This document shows, piece after piece, positions 34,807 to 47,400 of a DNA stretch of 64,000 bases (the first letter of the stretch is position 1; every line of letters starts with the position of its first letter). Below the pieces are notes generated by a model. The model saw only the letters and a list, made by a program, of their open reading frames with translations. It ran no database searches and was not told where the DNA came from. A program made the position numbers and the translations under genes. The DNA is from Caprella mutica (taxonomy: Eukaryota > Arthropoda > Malacostraca > Amphipoda > Caprellidae): assembly GCA_947561585.1 (NCBI GenBank), contig CANNZV010001432.1:90950-154949 (forward strand), given 5' to 3'.

Positions 34807-36618
34807 CAAGAATACTTTAGTTACCACCAAGGATACTTTAGTTACCACCAAGGATACTTTAGCTACCACCAAGAATACTTTAGTTACCACCAAGGATACT
34901 TTAGTTACCACCAAGGATACTTTAGTTACCACCAAGAATACTTTAGTTACCACCAAGGATGCTTTAGTTACCACCAATAATACTTTAGTTACCACCAAGG
35001 ATGCTTTAGTTACCACCAAGAATACTTTAGTTACCACCAAGAATACTTTAGTTACCACCAAGAATACTTTAGTTATCACCAAGAATACTTTAGTTATCAC
35101 CAAGGATGCTTTAGTTACCACCAAGAATACTTTAGTTACCACCAAGAATACTTTAGTTACCACCAAGAATACTTTAGTTATCACCAAGAATACTTTAGTT
35201 ATCACCAAGGATGCTTTAGTTACCACAAAGAATACTTTAGTTACCGCCAAGAATACTTTAGTTAACACCAATAATACTTTAGTTATCACCAAGGATACTT
35301 TAGTTACCACCAAGGATACTTTAGTTACCACCAAGGATACTTTAGTTACCACCAAGAATACTTTAGTTACCACCAAGAATACTTTAGTTACCACCAAGAA
35401 TACTTTAGTTACCACCAAGAATACTTTAGTTACCACCAAGAATACTTTAGTTATCACCAAGAATACTTTAGTTATCACCAAGGATGCTTTAGTTACCACC
35501 AATAATACTTTAGTTACCACCAAGGATGCTTTAGTTACCACCAAGGATACTTTAGTTACCACCAAGAATACTTTAGTTACCACCAAGAATACTTTAGTTA
35601 CCACCAAGGATGCTTTAGTTACCACCAAGGATGCTTTAGTTACCACCAATAATACTTTAGTTACCACCAAGAATACTTTAGTTACCACCAAGAATACTTT
35701 AGTTATCACCAAGGATACTTTAGTTACCACCAAGGATATTTAGTTACCACCAATAATACTTTAGTTACCACCAAGAATACTTTAGTTACCACCAAGGATG
35801 CTTTAGTTACCACCAAGGATGCTTTAGTTACCACCAATAATACTTTAGTTACCACCAAGAATACTTTAGTTACCACCAATAATACTTTAGTTATCACCAA
35901 GGATACTTTAGTTACCACCAAGGATACTTTAGTTACCACCAATAATACTTTAGTTATCACCAAGGATGCTTTAGTTACCACCAATAATACTTTAGTTACC
36001 ACCAAGGATGCTTTAGTTACCACCAAGGATACTTTAGTTACCACCAAGAATACTTTAGTTACCACCAAGAATACTTTAGTTACCACCAAGGATGCTTTAG
36101 TTACCACCAAGAATACTTTAGTTACCACCAAGGATGCTTTAGTTACCACCAAGAATACTTTAGTTACCACCAAGGATGCTTTAGTTACCACCAATAATAC
36201 TTTAGTTACCACCAAGAATACTTTAGTTACCACCAAGAATACTTTAGTTATCACCAAGGATACTTTAGTTACCACCAAGGATACTTTAGTTACCACCAAT
36301 AATACTTTAGTTACCACCAAGAATACTTTAGTTACCACCAAGGATGCTTTAGTTACCACCAAGGATGCTTTAGTTACCACCAAGAATACTTTAGTTACCA
36401 CCAAGGATACTTTAGTTACCACCAATAATACTTTAGTTATCACCAAGGATACTTTAGTTACCACCAAGGATACTTTAGTTACCACCAATAATACTTTAGT
36501 TATCACCAAGGATACTTTAGTTACCACCAATAATACTTTAGTTACCACCAAGGATGCTTTAGTTACCACCAAGGATACTTTAGTTACCACCAAGGATACC
36601 ATAGTTACCACCAAGGAT
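34807..36618. repeat. 21-bp minisatellite, about 86 copies
   Basis: The core ACTTTAGTTACCACCAAG repeats with variation at few positions: AAGAAT, AAGGAT or AATAAT; TAC or TGC; ACC or ATC. The 21-bp unit keeps frames open on both strands for about 1.8 kb; the + frame reads LVTTKNT/LVTTKDA and the minus frame LVVTKV. There is no signal peptide, splice site or unique flanking coding sequence. I annotate it as a repeat rather than a gene. The + frame would start just upstream at 34733-34800 in sequence unlike the repeat. Confidence 0.95.
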
Positions 36619-38424
36619 TTTTTTTATATAATGTATGTATACCACGGATGCGGTGATATTACCGTATCATCTACATTATTCTATCATCTTATCACACATT
36701 GTGTATCACTTTGAATATAGCTTTATAATTTTGAAACAATTATTTTTTTATAAGTAATAACGAAAATAATAACGAAAATGTAAGTAACATAATATTAATT
36801 GTATTTTATTTTCTGACATTATCGTCGATGAGGAACCGTTCGATAATTCGTAACTTACCCTACCTAATTAGTGTCATCTTCACTCCAAGAGTCCAAGTGC
36901 CAAATTGCCAATTTTCTCAGTCCCATTTTGTGTGTTGAGGTGTGAGGTGGTGGTGTGTCTGTGCTGTGCCGGTCTCTGGAAACTCTTTGACATTGAAATA
37001 ACGTGATTAAGTCATTACTAAAGGTTATTCTGTGTCAAACATTTCGCACCTAAATTCTAGTCTTTGATTAACTGAGCATTTAATCAGAAAGAATAATTTA
37101 TATACAATATAATTATAACCATATACTAAATTTATATTAAATATTATTGACGTATAAGCAGTATGAATTACTATTAATTTTTCATTATAATCCAGTTGAT
37201 TGAAATTTACTTTAATTTTCCATTTGGTTATTTTTTACCACGTCTGATAGTCAGTAAAATAATTACTTCCAAAATTTGGTCATTTGCTAGTTTGGTCAAT
37301 TTTACCATCTCAGATTTTAGTCAATTTATCTTTTTTAATATTCTGTATGAATTTTTTCTTTACAAACAGTTTCCCTACCTTTTTGTTTCAATCTTTTTCT
37401 CTACTTTTTTGTTTCTAAACTTTTTCTACAATTGTTAAAGTTTTTTGCTAGGTAACAAGCAGACAAAGACTGACAAACGCTGCTGATTTCACAACCTCTC
37501 ACTATTGGGTATAAGTTTTCATTGAATTTATTGACAGGTCATGGCTTTGCATGTTAATATATTTAATGTAAATCACATCAATGAAACTAAATAATATTGT
37601 GATCTTTTCCTTTATATTATTATACGAAAACATTAATTATAATTTATGCAAGAATTTCGCCTTAATTATTTAAATAAATTTCTACCTTATTTTTAGTATA
37701 TAATAAAGAAAATTTTACCTTTTTTTAAATCAATTAAGTAATATTTTTTTTATTCAGTTAGTTAATTTCACGAATTTCTTAAGATAAAATTTCAATGCGG
37801 AAATTAGAAACAAGAAAAACTATCGAGATTAGCATCGTAGATTGAACTTTTTGCGTTAAAATACTCTTTTCCTATTCTCAAACTGTGTGTTAAATTAGAA
37901 GTAAAATTCACTATAGATTTTATCTATTATTTTTACATACCTAATATATTCTTTCCTAAATTCTTCTTTTTGATTTTCAAGGTGAAAAGTTTCTAATGAT
38001 AGTATTGAAGTTAAAGTTAATAATATTTAGCAAAATTATTGATATTTAGATGAAGATAAAATTGATTATATTAAGCTATAACTAATAATATTAAACTATA
38101 TTTAATAATAATAAGGTACAATAAAAATAATAAGATTAAAATTAATATTATGATTTATAGTTGCATTAACTTTTATCCATTCATGAAACTTTATTAATTT
38201 TAATTCCAATAAAAACAGCAAAAACAGATTTTCAAAACCTCTAAATAAGAATTATCTATTTATGAACTAGCCATTTCTGTGAATATTAATGAGTATATCA
38301 ATTCCAAGAATTTATTTATGATAATTTCTTAGCACATCATCTTCAATTGCTTTGACCATGACTTGCAGAAACACAATTGTTGACAATTGTTTAAAAATAA
38401 CATCATTGAGTGACTATTGTGAAA
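36619..38424. other. AT-rich stretch with a MITE end, no supported gene
   Basis: At about 36800-36863 the sequence ends GATAATTCGTAACTTACCCT, matching the right end of the TAGGGTAAGTT MITE family. A GT-rich stretch lies near 36940-36980. The 80-codon open frame at 37196 is Phe-rich and not convincing. Confidence 0.5.
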
Positions 38425-39317
38425 ACAATATCACCCATTGCGAGATATCTCTATCTATAAACAATATCACCCATTGCGAGATATCTCTATCACTATAAAC
38501 AATATCACCCATTGCGAGATATCTCTATCACTCTAAAAAATATCACCCATTGCGAGATATCTCTATCACTCTATAAAAAATATCACCCATTGCGAGATAT
38601 CTCTATCACTCTATACAAAATATCACCCATTGCGAGATATCTCTATCACTATAAACAATATCACTCCACTGCGAGATATCTCTATCACTTTAAACAATAT
38701 CACTCCATTGCGAGATATCTCTATCACTATAAACAATATCACCCATTGCGAGATATCTCTATCACTATAAACAATTTCACTCCACTGCGAGATATCTCTA
38801 TCACTATAAACAATTTCACTCCACTGCGAGATATCTCTATCACTTTAAACAATTTCACTCCACTGCGAGATATCTCTATCAATATAAACAATTACACTCC
38901 ACTGCGAGATATCTCTATCACTTTAAACAATTTCACTCCACTGCGAGATATCTCTATCACTATAAACAATTTCACTCCATTGCGAGATATCTCTATCACT
39001 ATAAACAATATCACCCCACTGCGAGATATCTCTATCACTATAAACAATATCACCCCATAACGAGATATCTCTATCACTATGAACAATATCAATCCACTGC
39101 GAGATATCTCTATCACTATGAACAATATCAATCCACTGCGAGACATCTCTATCACTATGAACAATATCAATCCACTGCGAGATATCTCTATCACTATAAA
39201 CAATATCACCCCATAACGAGATATCTCTATCACTATGAACAATATCAATCCACTGCGAGATATCTCTATCACTATAAACAATATCAATCCACTGCGAGAT
39301 ATCTCTATCACTTTAAA
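38425..39317. repeat. 39-bp minisatellite, about 23 copies, each with a GAGATATCTC palindrome
   Basis: The unit core TGCGAGATATCTCTATCACT is followed by ATAAACAATATCACCCCA or variants (TTTCACTCCA, ATCAATCCA). Most units are 38 or 39 bp, so frames stay open over long stretches. The reading frames on both strands are repeat translations. Confidence 0.95.
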
Positions 39318-41302
39318 TATAATTAGCATTTTATATCATCACACTATAACGGTAGATTTTTTGGTACTAATATAGTAAATCATAGAGATAATTTAGACTT
39401 TAGACAACTATAGATTGTCCTCTATGTGATTATTACTTCAATTTTTGTTAATTTGGATTATATCGGCTTTTAATTTTTTTATGATTTCAACTTTTGTCTG
39501 ATTTTGTTTTTTGACAATTTTGAATTTGATTATTCAATTTTTCAAAGCTGTTTATTTTTCAAAGTATAATTATCACAGGCAAACTTTTTAACTATATCAA
39601 GATAAAGATTTTATATCTTCATCACTAACAACACTACCTATATTTTCCATTAGTCAGTCTAACTTTAGTTCTCTATTCACATTCTTTGCTCCATTCATTA
39701 AAATCAATATAAAGTAAAGTGTAGATTTCGTTGCTTTGGCCGAAGGTCACTAGTGACATCTTTATGACCTCTGTTGAATCGAGTGACCTCCACATCGTGT
39801 GACCCTCGCACATCCTGGTTAAATGATAAAGTGATTAACAATTATAATTTCTATTTTCATGGGAACGGTGTAACTAATTTTAAACAAAATTTTGAATCAA
39901 ATTTTCGAAAATCAAATATTTAGGAAGTCACAATTTTTTTCGAAGTCTCAAATTAAATGTTATTATCTTCTTTATTTCTCATATTCATTTAATGTAGCAT
40001 TATTAAATTTCCTATCAAAATGATAATGAAGACAAAAATGAAATTTAAGATAGTATCAAATTTTTATTTATTATATTTTTCAATTTATAGAGATAATTTT
40101 TAATAAAGCGATTTATTTTGTAATTTGAATATTTATTTAAAAAAATATTCCTTGACATAAACGCACGACATATAATTTAATAATTTCATATATTATTTAA
40201 ATGAAAAATATGATAATAGTACTATTTTTAGTTTAGGAGATTTTAATGCTTCTTAGAAAATGATCCAAGAACTCGCTTATAAACATCACCACCCAAAATT
40301 ATAATACGTGGCTATTTACAAGATTTATTGGTAATTAAAGAGTGAATTATTTTGTTTGAAATTATATAGTAGTGGGTACCTACGTACACAAATAAATTAA
40401 TTACTATTAAACAAAATTTAAGAATATTTTAAAATGCTGTGCTCAAATATATTATTTTAAATATATTTAGAATATAATATTTTAATATAATAAAATAAAT
40501 TCTTCAATGATACCCAATAATAGTACTAAAAATGTGTTATCATGGTTAGTTCAAATTGAAATTGAAAAAAAAGACTGAAATTAACTGAAAAACTTAGTGT
40601 ATTTGTAAATTTCTATTATAATTTTAATCGTTCTCCCTGTGAATTCCATTCAATCTAAACTTTTTATTCTAGATTTACTTTAAGTTCAAAGGTCACATAA
40701 TGTCCATAAGATAATTTAAGACATCAATTTCGAAATAAAATAAAAATTCACCTGAAAAAAATGTTCCTTTATAGTGTATGAAAATGCCTTACCATTTTTA
40801 TTTTATTATTCAATATTAAACTTAACTAATTAAATTCAAACCCATTCTTATGACTAAATTTTAATATCATTTTTGCTGCATATCGCATGTTATTTTCTAG
40901 CAGCAGCACGGGCATTTATTTTCTCTTTCACTTAGCATCATAAAATCATACTAAATCCAACCTTATAATTCTATTTTTTCTCAGCTGTAACCAGTAACCC
41001 TGTAATTGAATTGTTTACGTATGGTCACAGGGAAAAAATTATGAGATCATCGGAACTTATATCAGAGCACAGTCTCCATTGCCATGTACTATTATAATTA
41101 TCTACTATGATTATCTATGATCGAGAGCGACATTCTCTGATCATCTGTACTATGTATAATAGTCGATCCCATAAAATAACTCATAACTGTCTGTGATTTT
41201 AGTGGTATTTATTCCATACAGCCAGTGATAATCTTACATGACATGCGTTGAGAACATGTAGACAAGATGAAGAATATTTAATATTGACCATAATCATGCA
41301 TG
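39318..41302. other. Very AT-rich stretch, no supported gene
   Basis: The only local departure from AT-rich sequence is at 39739-39812, where several AGGTCA/TGACCT half-sites cluster (see findings). Confidence 0.5.
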
Positions 41303-41432
41303 TTGGTATCCATGATACCTGCAGGTATCATGGATACCAATCAAAATAACAATTAAATAATAATTTTTATAGATAATTTTCTTACGTGTCCGTAATGTGG
41401 AACTGAACGATAATGCGGAACTTATCCTATCT
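41303..41432. mobile_element. TAGGGTAAGTT-family MITE, right half with 38-bp palindrome
   Basis: The centre TTGGTATCCATGATACCTG plus its inverse occupies 41303-41340. The right arm ends GATAATGCGGAACTTATCCT. A matching left arm is not evident, so this copy may be truncated. Confidence 0.6.
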
Positions 41433-42798
41433 AAATTTAATTTAATTAATTAATTTATTTTATTTTGACTCACAGTTTATATTATATTTAAATAATTAAT
41501 ATTCAATATTGATTATAATCACATTTTATTTGAATGCTTATTAAATATATTTTATTATTAAAACTAGGCTATTTTTGTAAACAATCTCCTATTTAGATCA
41601 GTAAAGATACTCACTATCGCCTTTATTTTTCTACGGTGATAAATTTCGAGACTTTAGTTAACCAAGACACGGGTTAAGGACTTTAAAACTCAAACGTTTT
41701 TCTCAACTATTACAAAATCTAATGCCCAATAAAGAGTCGCTATTTTGGGCGTTTGGCAGAACTCTTAGACTAAATTGATAAACAAGGTATGCATAGCTCA
41801 GTACAAAGGGTTACACTGGGTTACATGTCGCTAGGTGAATATATTAAAAGAAAATACTAATGTATTTGATATAATGTATGGATAGGTCATCTTAGATTTA
41901 TTTACTTTATTAACAATTACTCCATGCTGGATAATACGTATGTGATAAATAATTTCCACTTTTAAATATAATTTGGAAAATATCTGTAGTATCTTTATTT
42001 ATTTGGCCGGGGCTGTAATTATTTTCTATTCAAGATAATCCTATTCCAATACCTGTCAAATTATTGTAATCTTATGCCCCCCCCCCTCCCCCCTCCATCC
42101 ACCTAATCTAATAATGGGTCTTCCTTTAAAAATGATGACGTGGAAAATGATGTTCACAAAAAACAGAAACTGAAGAGCAAATAATTATATATAAAATCAT
42201 CCAAAAAGACTTAAAAATGTAAGTAACAATATTCGAATACATTTCGAATTATATATTATACATGAACTAGGTACTCATTTTAACATTTAACAAATGGCTA
42301 CCAGATGTCACCTCATCATTGCGTGACACACAGTCACTTCAAGTGATATAAACCTTATTTGCTGATGAGTCAGTCAGTCCTACACTCCCTTGCATCCTTC
42401 CATCATACCCTCTCATACCACCTCTAATTTATCATCCATTGTCCTGGTCACAGGAGGCAGCAAGGGGTTGACTTTCACTCTTAGGTACATCCTTGACGCA
42501 TTTTTCTGCCTCATTCCGTAGGCTCGGCCATGTAACTCGTAAATAACCTAAAGTGAAAGATCCTCACTGAGTCTGTCAAAATGACAGACTTACGGAGTAA
42601 CCTAGCGATTTTAGTGTTAGTTGTTGAGAGTAATTGTCAGCGGTGTGCCCAATAAGGTTAAGTTTCTTCCGACTGAAATTTTCAAAATATAGTAAACAGC
42701 ACATAAGATTTTTGATATGCAGTCTCATATACAGCATAAGTTTCTATCGATATTGGCTTTTACGTAAACTCTTCTCTGATTGGTTGGCAAGGAGGAGA

Positions 42799-42830
42799 GG
42801 GCGGAGCACTAAAGCGTTAGTGCTCCGCCC
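42799..42830. other. GC-rich perfect 14-bp stem hairpin
   Basis: GGGCGGAGCACTAA, the loop AGCG, then TTAGTGCTCCGCCC. It stands out from AT-rich surroundings and lacks a following T-run. Confidence 0.8.
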
Positions 42831-42929
42831 CCAGTTGGCCCCTCTTTCTTGCATATAGTTTTAGTTGAATTTAATTACTTTTCAAATAATAAGAACTTTG
42901 AAACTCTAAACATAAATGACTGTAATTTA

Positions 42930-43015
42930 GTTTGTTATATACGCTAGTTTGTTGTACTGCACACTTCATGATTGTTTATTGACCTGGCAGGGTGATATGG
43001 GGGGCAGCATTCCTC
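42930..43015 (+). repeat. Interspersed repeat R2
   Basis: TACGCTAGTTTGTTGTACTG, CACACTTCATGATTGTTTAT, GACCTGGCAGGGTGATATGG then GGGGCAGC match the R2 order in the other copies. Confidence 0.7.
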
Positions 43016-43180
43016 CATATGCAATTATTGGTCATCCTCCATAGCCAATCAATGAGGTAGTAACCTTAACAGTTAACACCAATATCGTTAAAAACATATC
43101 CACATGGAATAATATTTTTATAACTACCATGTTCTTAGTGGTAGTAACCTTATAATTTCTAACCTTAGAGGTGCCACCCA

Positions 43181-43858
43181 TTGTTAGAGGGTATATTGTT
43201 TGAGGGTAATTGTTACAGGGTATATTGTTAGTGGCTATTTTTAGAGGGTAATTGTTAGAGGTATTGTTAGAAGGTAATTGTTAGAAGATATTGTAAGACG
43301 GTATTGTTAGAAGATATTGTTAGAGGCTATTGTTAGAAGATATTGTTACAGGATATTGTTAGTAGATATTGTTAGAGGGTAATTGGTAGAGGGTATTGTT
43401 AGAAGATATTGTTAGAAGATATTGTTAGAGGGTATATTGTTAGAAGATATTGTTAGAGGCTAATTGGTAGAGGGTATTGTTAGAAGATATTGTTAGAGGC
43501 TAATTGGTAGAGGGTATTGTTAGAAGATATTGTTAGAGGCTAATTGGTAGAGGGTATTGTTAGAAGATATTGTTAGAGGCTAATTGGTAGAGGGTATTGT
43601 TAGGAGATATTGGTAGAGGGTATTGTTAGAAGATATTGTTAGAGGCTAATTGTTAGAGGGTATTGTTAGAAGATATTGGTAGAGGGTATTGTTAGAAGAT
43701 ATTGTTAGAGGCTAATTGGTAGAGGGTATTGTTAGAAGATATTGGTAGAGGGTATTGTTAGAAGATATTGTTAGAGGCTAATTGGTAGAGGGTATTGTTA
43801 GAAGATATTGGTAGAGGGTATTGTTAGAAGATATTGTTAGAGGCTAAATGTTAGAGTG
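43181..43858. repeat. Minisatellite of TTGTTAGAAGATA/TTGGTAGAGGGTA modules
   Basis: Short modules (TTGTTAGAAGATA, TTGTTAGAGGCTAA, TTGGTAGAGGGTA) are strung together. In the right half they form a higher-order unit of about 40 bp repeated several times, and the left edge is more divergent. This is a classic nested, higher-order organisation. Confidence 0.9.
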
Positions 43859-44411
43859 TTTAACTCAGTTTTTGTTTGTCTTTATTTGTTGATGTTCTAT
43901 GTAGATAATTAGGTAAATGTACAATGTACAAACATGTACCCCATGTTAAATTTAGTTACTACCTAAGTATTACAGTATAATAATATGGAATTACGGCGTC
44001 ACAATAAATTGGTAGCTTTAAGAGCGTAAATAATATATTTACTGCTGAGGGTCTAGACTTTAATCTTAGGTAGCTGTATATGACTTTTACTTTCTCTCTT
44101 CACTTTGTTTGGCAGTAGGCCTAGGTAAAAGAAATATTTGACAAACTGCAAATTGTAAAGTTATTCCAATTATCTATATATTACTTTAATGATTATTTTC
44201 TAGAAGTGGGTGGCCCCGTAAACAATGAATTTTGTGGGGTCTGAATTGAAGGGTCCCTTCATTGTACTGATATTAAAATTGGAAAAAAAAAATTATGAAA
44301 AAGTATTTTAAAATATATTTATTGTTAAAATAAAAACTTGTTAAATAGAATTGATAATTAAGCAACTGTTTTTTTTTCAGATATTTTCTTTTCTTCTTTT
44401 GTTGTTTGTGT

Positions 44412-44450
44412 GTTTAAAGCATGTTAGTGTAGTTTCTTCTCTCCATCAGT
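44412..44450 (+). promoter_or_regulatory. Possible core promoter of the secreted-protein gene
   Basis: An arthropod-type initiator TCAGT at 44446-44450 lies 22 bp before the start codon. A TATA-like TTTAAA at 44413-44418 lies about 30 bp upstream of it. An alternative is a spliced 5' UTR using the acceptor TTTTTTTTCAG that ends at about 44381. Neither can be decided without transcript ends. Confidence 0.3.
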
Positions 44451-44471
44451 CTCCATCACCTTACACCCATC

Positions 44472-47400
44472 ATGAAGCTGTGCCTCACTCTGCTAGTGCT
44501 GCTTGTTGCACTATACTCCGCTGCTAGTGAAGAGAATACTACTCGGCTAGTACAAGCAGATGTCCTTAGAGGTAAGCTGTGTTCTGTTTATGTTTTATTT
44601 TATATACATTTTTCAGTCTATACTTAAGAAAAATATAAGACAGGGCAAATTCATGTTACATTCAATTAGGCCAAACTAATAATGTTAATGAGCATTTATT
44701 GGGCAGATTTATTTCATCTTCATGATTGAATGAACTTAGATTGTCATATATAGACTTGTTATTAAACAATTAAGGACTGCTTCGAAGTTTCGTCTGTTTG
44801 CTTCAAAACATCCGGTATAGGAAGTTACCTGTATTTCCCCACTATTGAAACCAACTTCTAGTCATTTTATCATTAAAATTAAAATACTTAAATATTGACA
44901 TTGAAATTTTATAAATGGTATTAGTCATCCCAAGTGACCCTAATTAAATATACATTCACCTGTAAAGTTTAGGTCATTTAAATCATCTAACTATCTACTA
45001 ATAACATTTATTTTTAACTGTATTATTTATTCAATTCACCTGAATCTATTAATGGTTTTAGTTGTATCTTTATTATAGGTAAACCTATATTTGTTACCTT
45101 ACCTGTATCATTTACCTCACCTGTACTATTTACCTTACCTGTATATCATTTACCTTACCTGTATCATTTACCTTACCTGTATCATTTACCTTACCTGTAT
45201 CATTTACCTGTATCTTTACAAGGTAAGTTGTAAGTAAGGTTAACCTCTGACTCTAATGGCTAACTGTTCTATCAACTAGTTGGCTGTAAAAACTAAGCAT
45301 TCTTTGTAGCAATAAATTGATGGATTATACTTCTGTACATTAAGATTTATTATTATAAACTACTACAGTGTACATTTGCATGTTAGATTAATGAATAGGT
45401 TTTATATGTGAGCAGCCTTCTTATGTACAGTAAAGGTTAGGCTGGTTAATTAAAGGTTAAATGGTATGAACTCATGTAAAGAAGGCAAATATTAAAAATT
45501 ATAAAAGAAATAATAGTAGCTATTATATATTAGGTATATTTTCATAATGCTCTACGATAAAAATGTTCATAATTAAAAACAATTCTATATATAGTGTTAT
45601 ACAAACTGTTAGATAATATTATAATCTAAATAGTGAATATATTCACTGCAAATATCATCTAAATGTTGAATTACCGTAATCTAATGGAATCTGGTTTATA
45701 ATATCCATATATCAAACATTATAACCTTGATTCTCAAATATTCCTCCCATTATACTTATAACTACCTATAGTTAGTTCGGTAGTTAGGGTATATAATAGT
45801 TATAATAATTCCTATAGGTATAATTTATATAGTTACGGTATATAATAGTTATAATAATTCCTATAGGTATAATTTATATAGTTACGGTATATAATAGTTA
45901 TAATAACCTAGGTATATAGTTACGGTATATAATAGTTATAATAACCTAGGTATATAGTTACGGTATATAATATATATATCCTTACCTTTGTAAATGATGT
46001 ACAGTATATATGTAAATACCCTTACCTTTGTAAATGATATACGGTATATCATGTATATATCCTTACCGCTGTAAATGATGTACGGTATATAATGTAAATA
46101 CCCTTACCTCTGTAAATAATATACGGTATATGATGTATATATCCTTACCGCTGTAAATGATGCCTGTAAAAAGCTGTTCAGTGCCAACCATTCAACATAA
46201 ACCCAATCTATTTCTTGCTGTCTTATTTTAATGAAGATATAAAGACTGTGAATGGAGATGAGTAGAGGTTTTTTTTAATGTTTCAACATTCTGAGAAGGA
46301 GTTATGAACATATATTTGTATGTTTAACTTACTTATATCTATGACATTTATAACTATAACTTACTTTTATAATGGAGATAACCTTTTGCACTTGCAATTC
46401 ATGAATCGTTTTTAGTTTATTTAGCATTAAGCCTATTTAATATTAAGACTATTTAATACTAAGCCTATTTAACACTTCAGTCTAGTCTATACTTAAGTCT
46501 ATTAATCATTCAAGTGTATTATACATTTGAAAATACTTTTTATTTGAGTCTATCTTACACTGCAATATCCTTCCCAATCAACTGTATATATATACAGCTG
46601 TTTTTTCCTTTGACAATAATCATCTCATAGATTATTGTGAACTTTAATAGTTCTCCCATTGTTAATATATCGAATAGCACCTCTTATTTATCGTGATATC
46701 TTATATCAAATATAAATAATAAACTGTGAATTAATTTGACTCCTGACATTTATCTAACATTTCTTTCTATGCGACTCTGTGAGGGGGCAAAAATAATGAC
46801 CGAAATTGCATACGAATTGCATTCTTCGAATTGACTTTACTTCTGCACCACCGTCAGAGAAATGAGTCACCGCACAAATTCTATTGTTACAATGATATTA
46901 TTATATATTGTAAGGTTTAGTGCAATAATATATATTTTTATAAGTTCACTGTGTGGTTTATTATATCATTATTTCTAATCTTAAAGTTTCACACTGTATT
47001 AAACTTTTTGAATGTTGTTTACAAATTAAATTATTAACTATTATTCACTTGGAATTAATTTGAAATTTGGTAGGGTAATTAATTAATTAAAATAACTTCA
47101 TGGAAGTAAATTTAATAAAATTGTTCAATATATTAGGTACTTTCAAAGAAAAGTCTCTACATGAAGTTAATTTCACATATCGCAGTTTTCTAATTTTCTA
47201 TTATTTTCAAATCTTAAAAATTTCTACAAGCGCATTAAATTAGTTAGCTGTAAAAACAATTTTGGATGCGCTTTTCTTTGACGGTACATATCGTACTTCA
47301 TCTTACCATCTGTTAAATTTTAAACTAAATATTAATGCATTTAGTACTTATGTATTATTATTATATGTATTTTTTGTTTTATATTATTCACAGTCATGAC

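Larger units (their letters stand above)
41433..43180. other. Intergenic stretch with hairpin and R2 copy, no supported gene
   Basis: A C-tract lies at about 42078-42100. The 74-codon open frame at 42634 overlaps a perfect hairpin (42799-42830) and is not credible. An R2 copy lies at 42930-43015. Confidence 0.5.

Noticed and set aside
34780..36614. Two long minus-strand open frames reading LVVTKV repeats
   Set aside because: They are antisense translations of the 21-bp array; no start context, splice site or unique sequence supports them.
38512..39329. 182- and 145-codon open frames at the 39-bp array
   Set aside because: They are produced by a repeat unit that is a multiple of three; both strands are open for the same reason.
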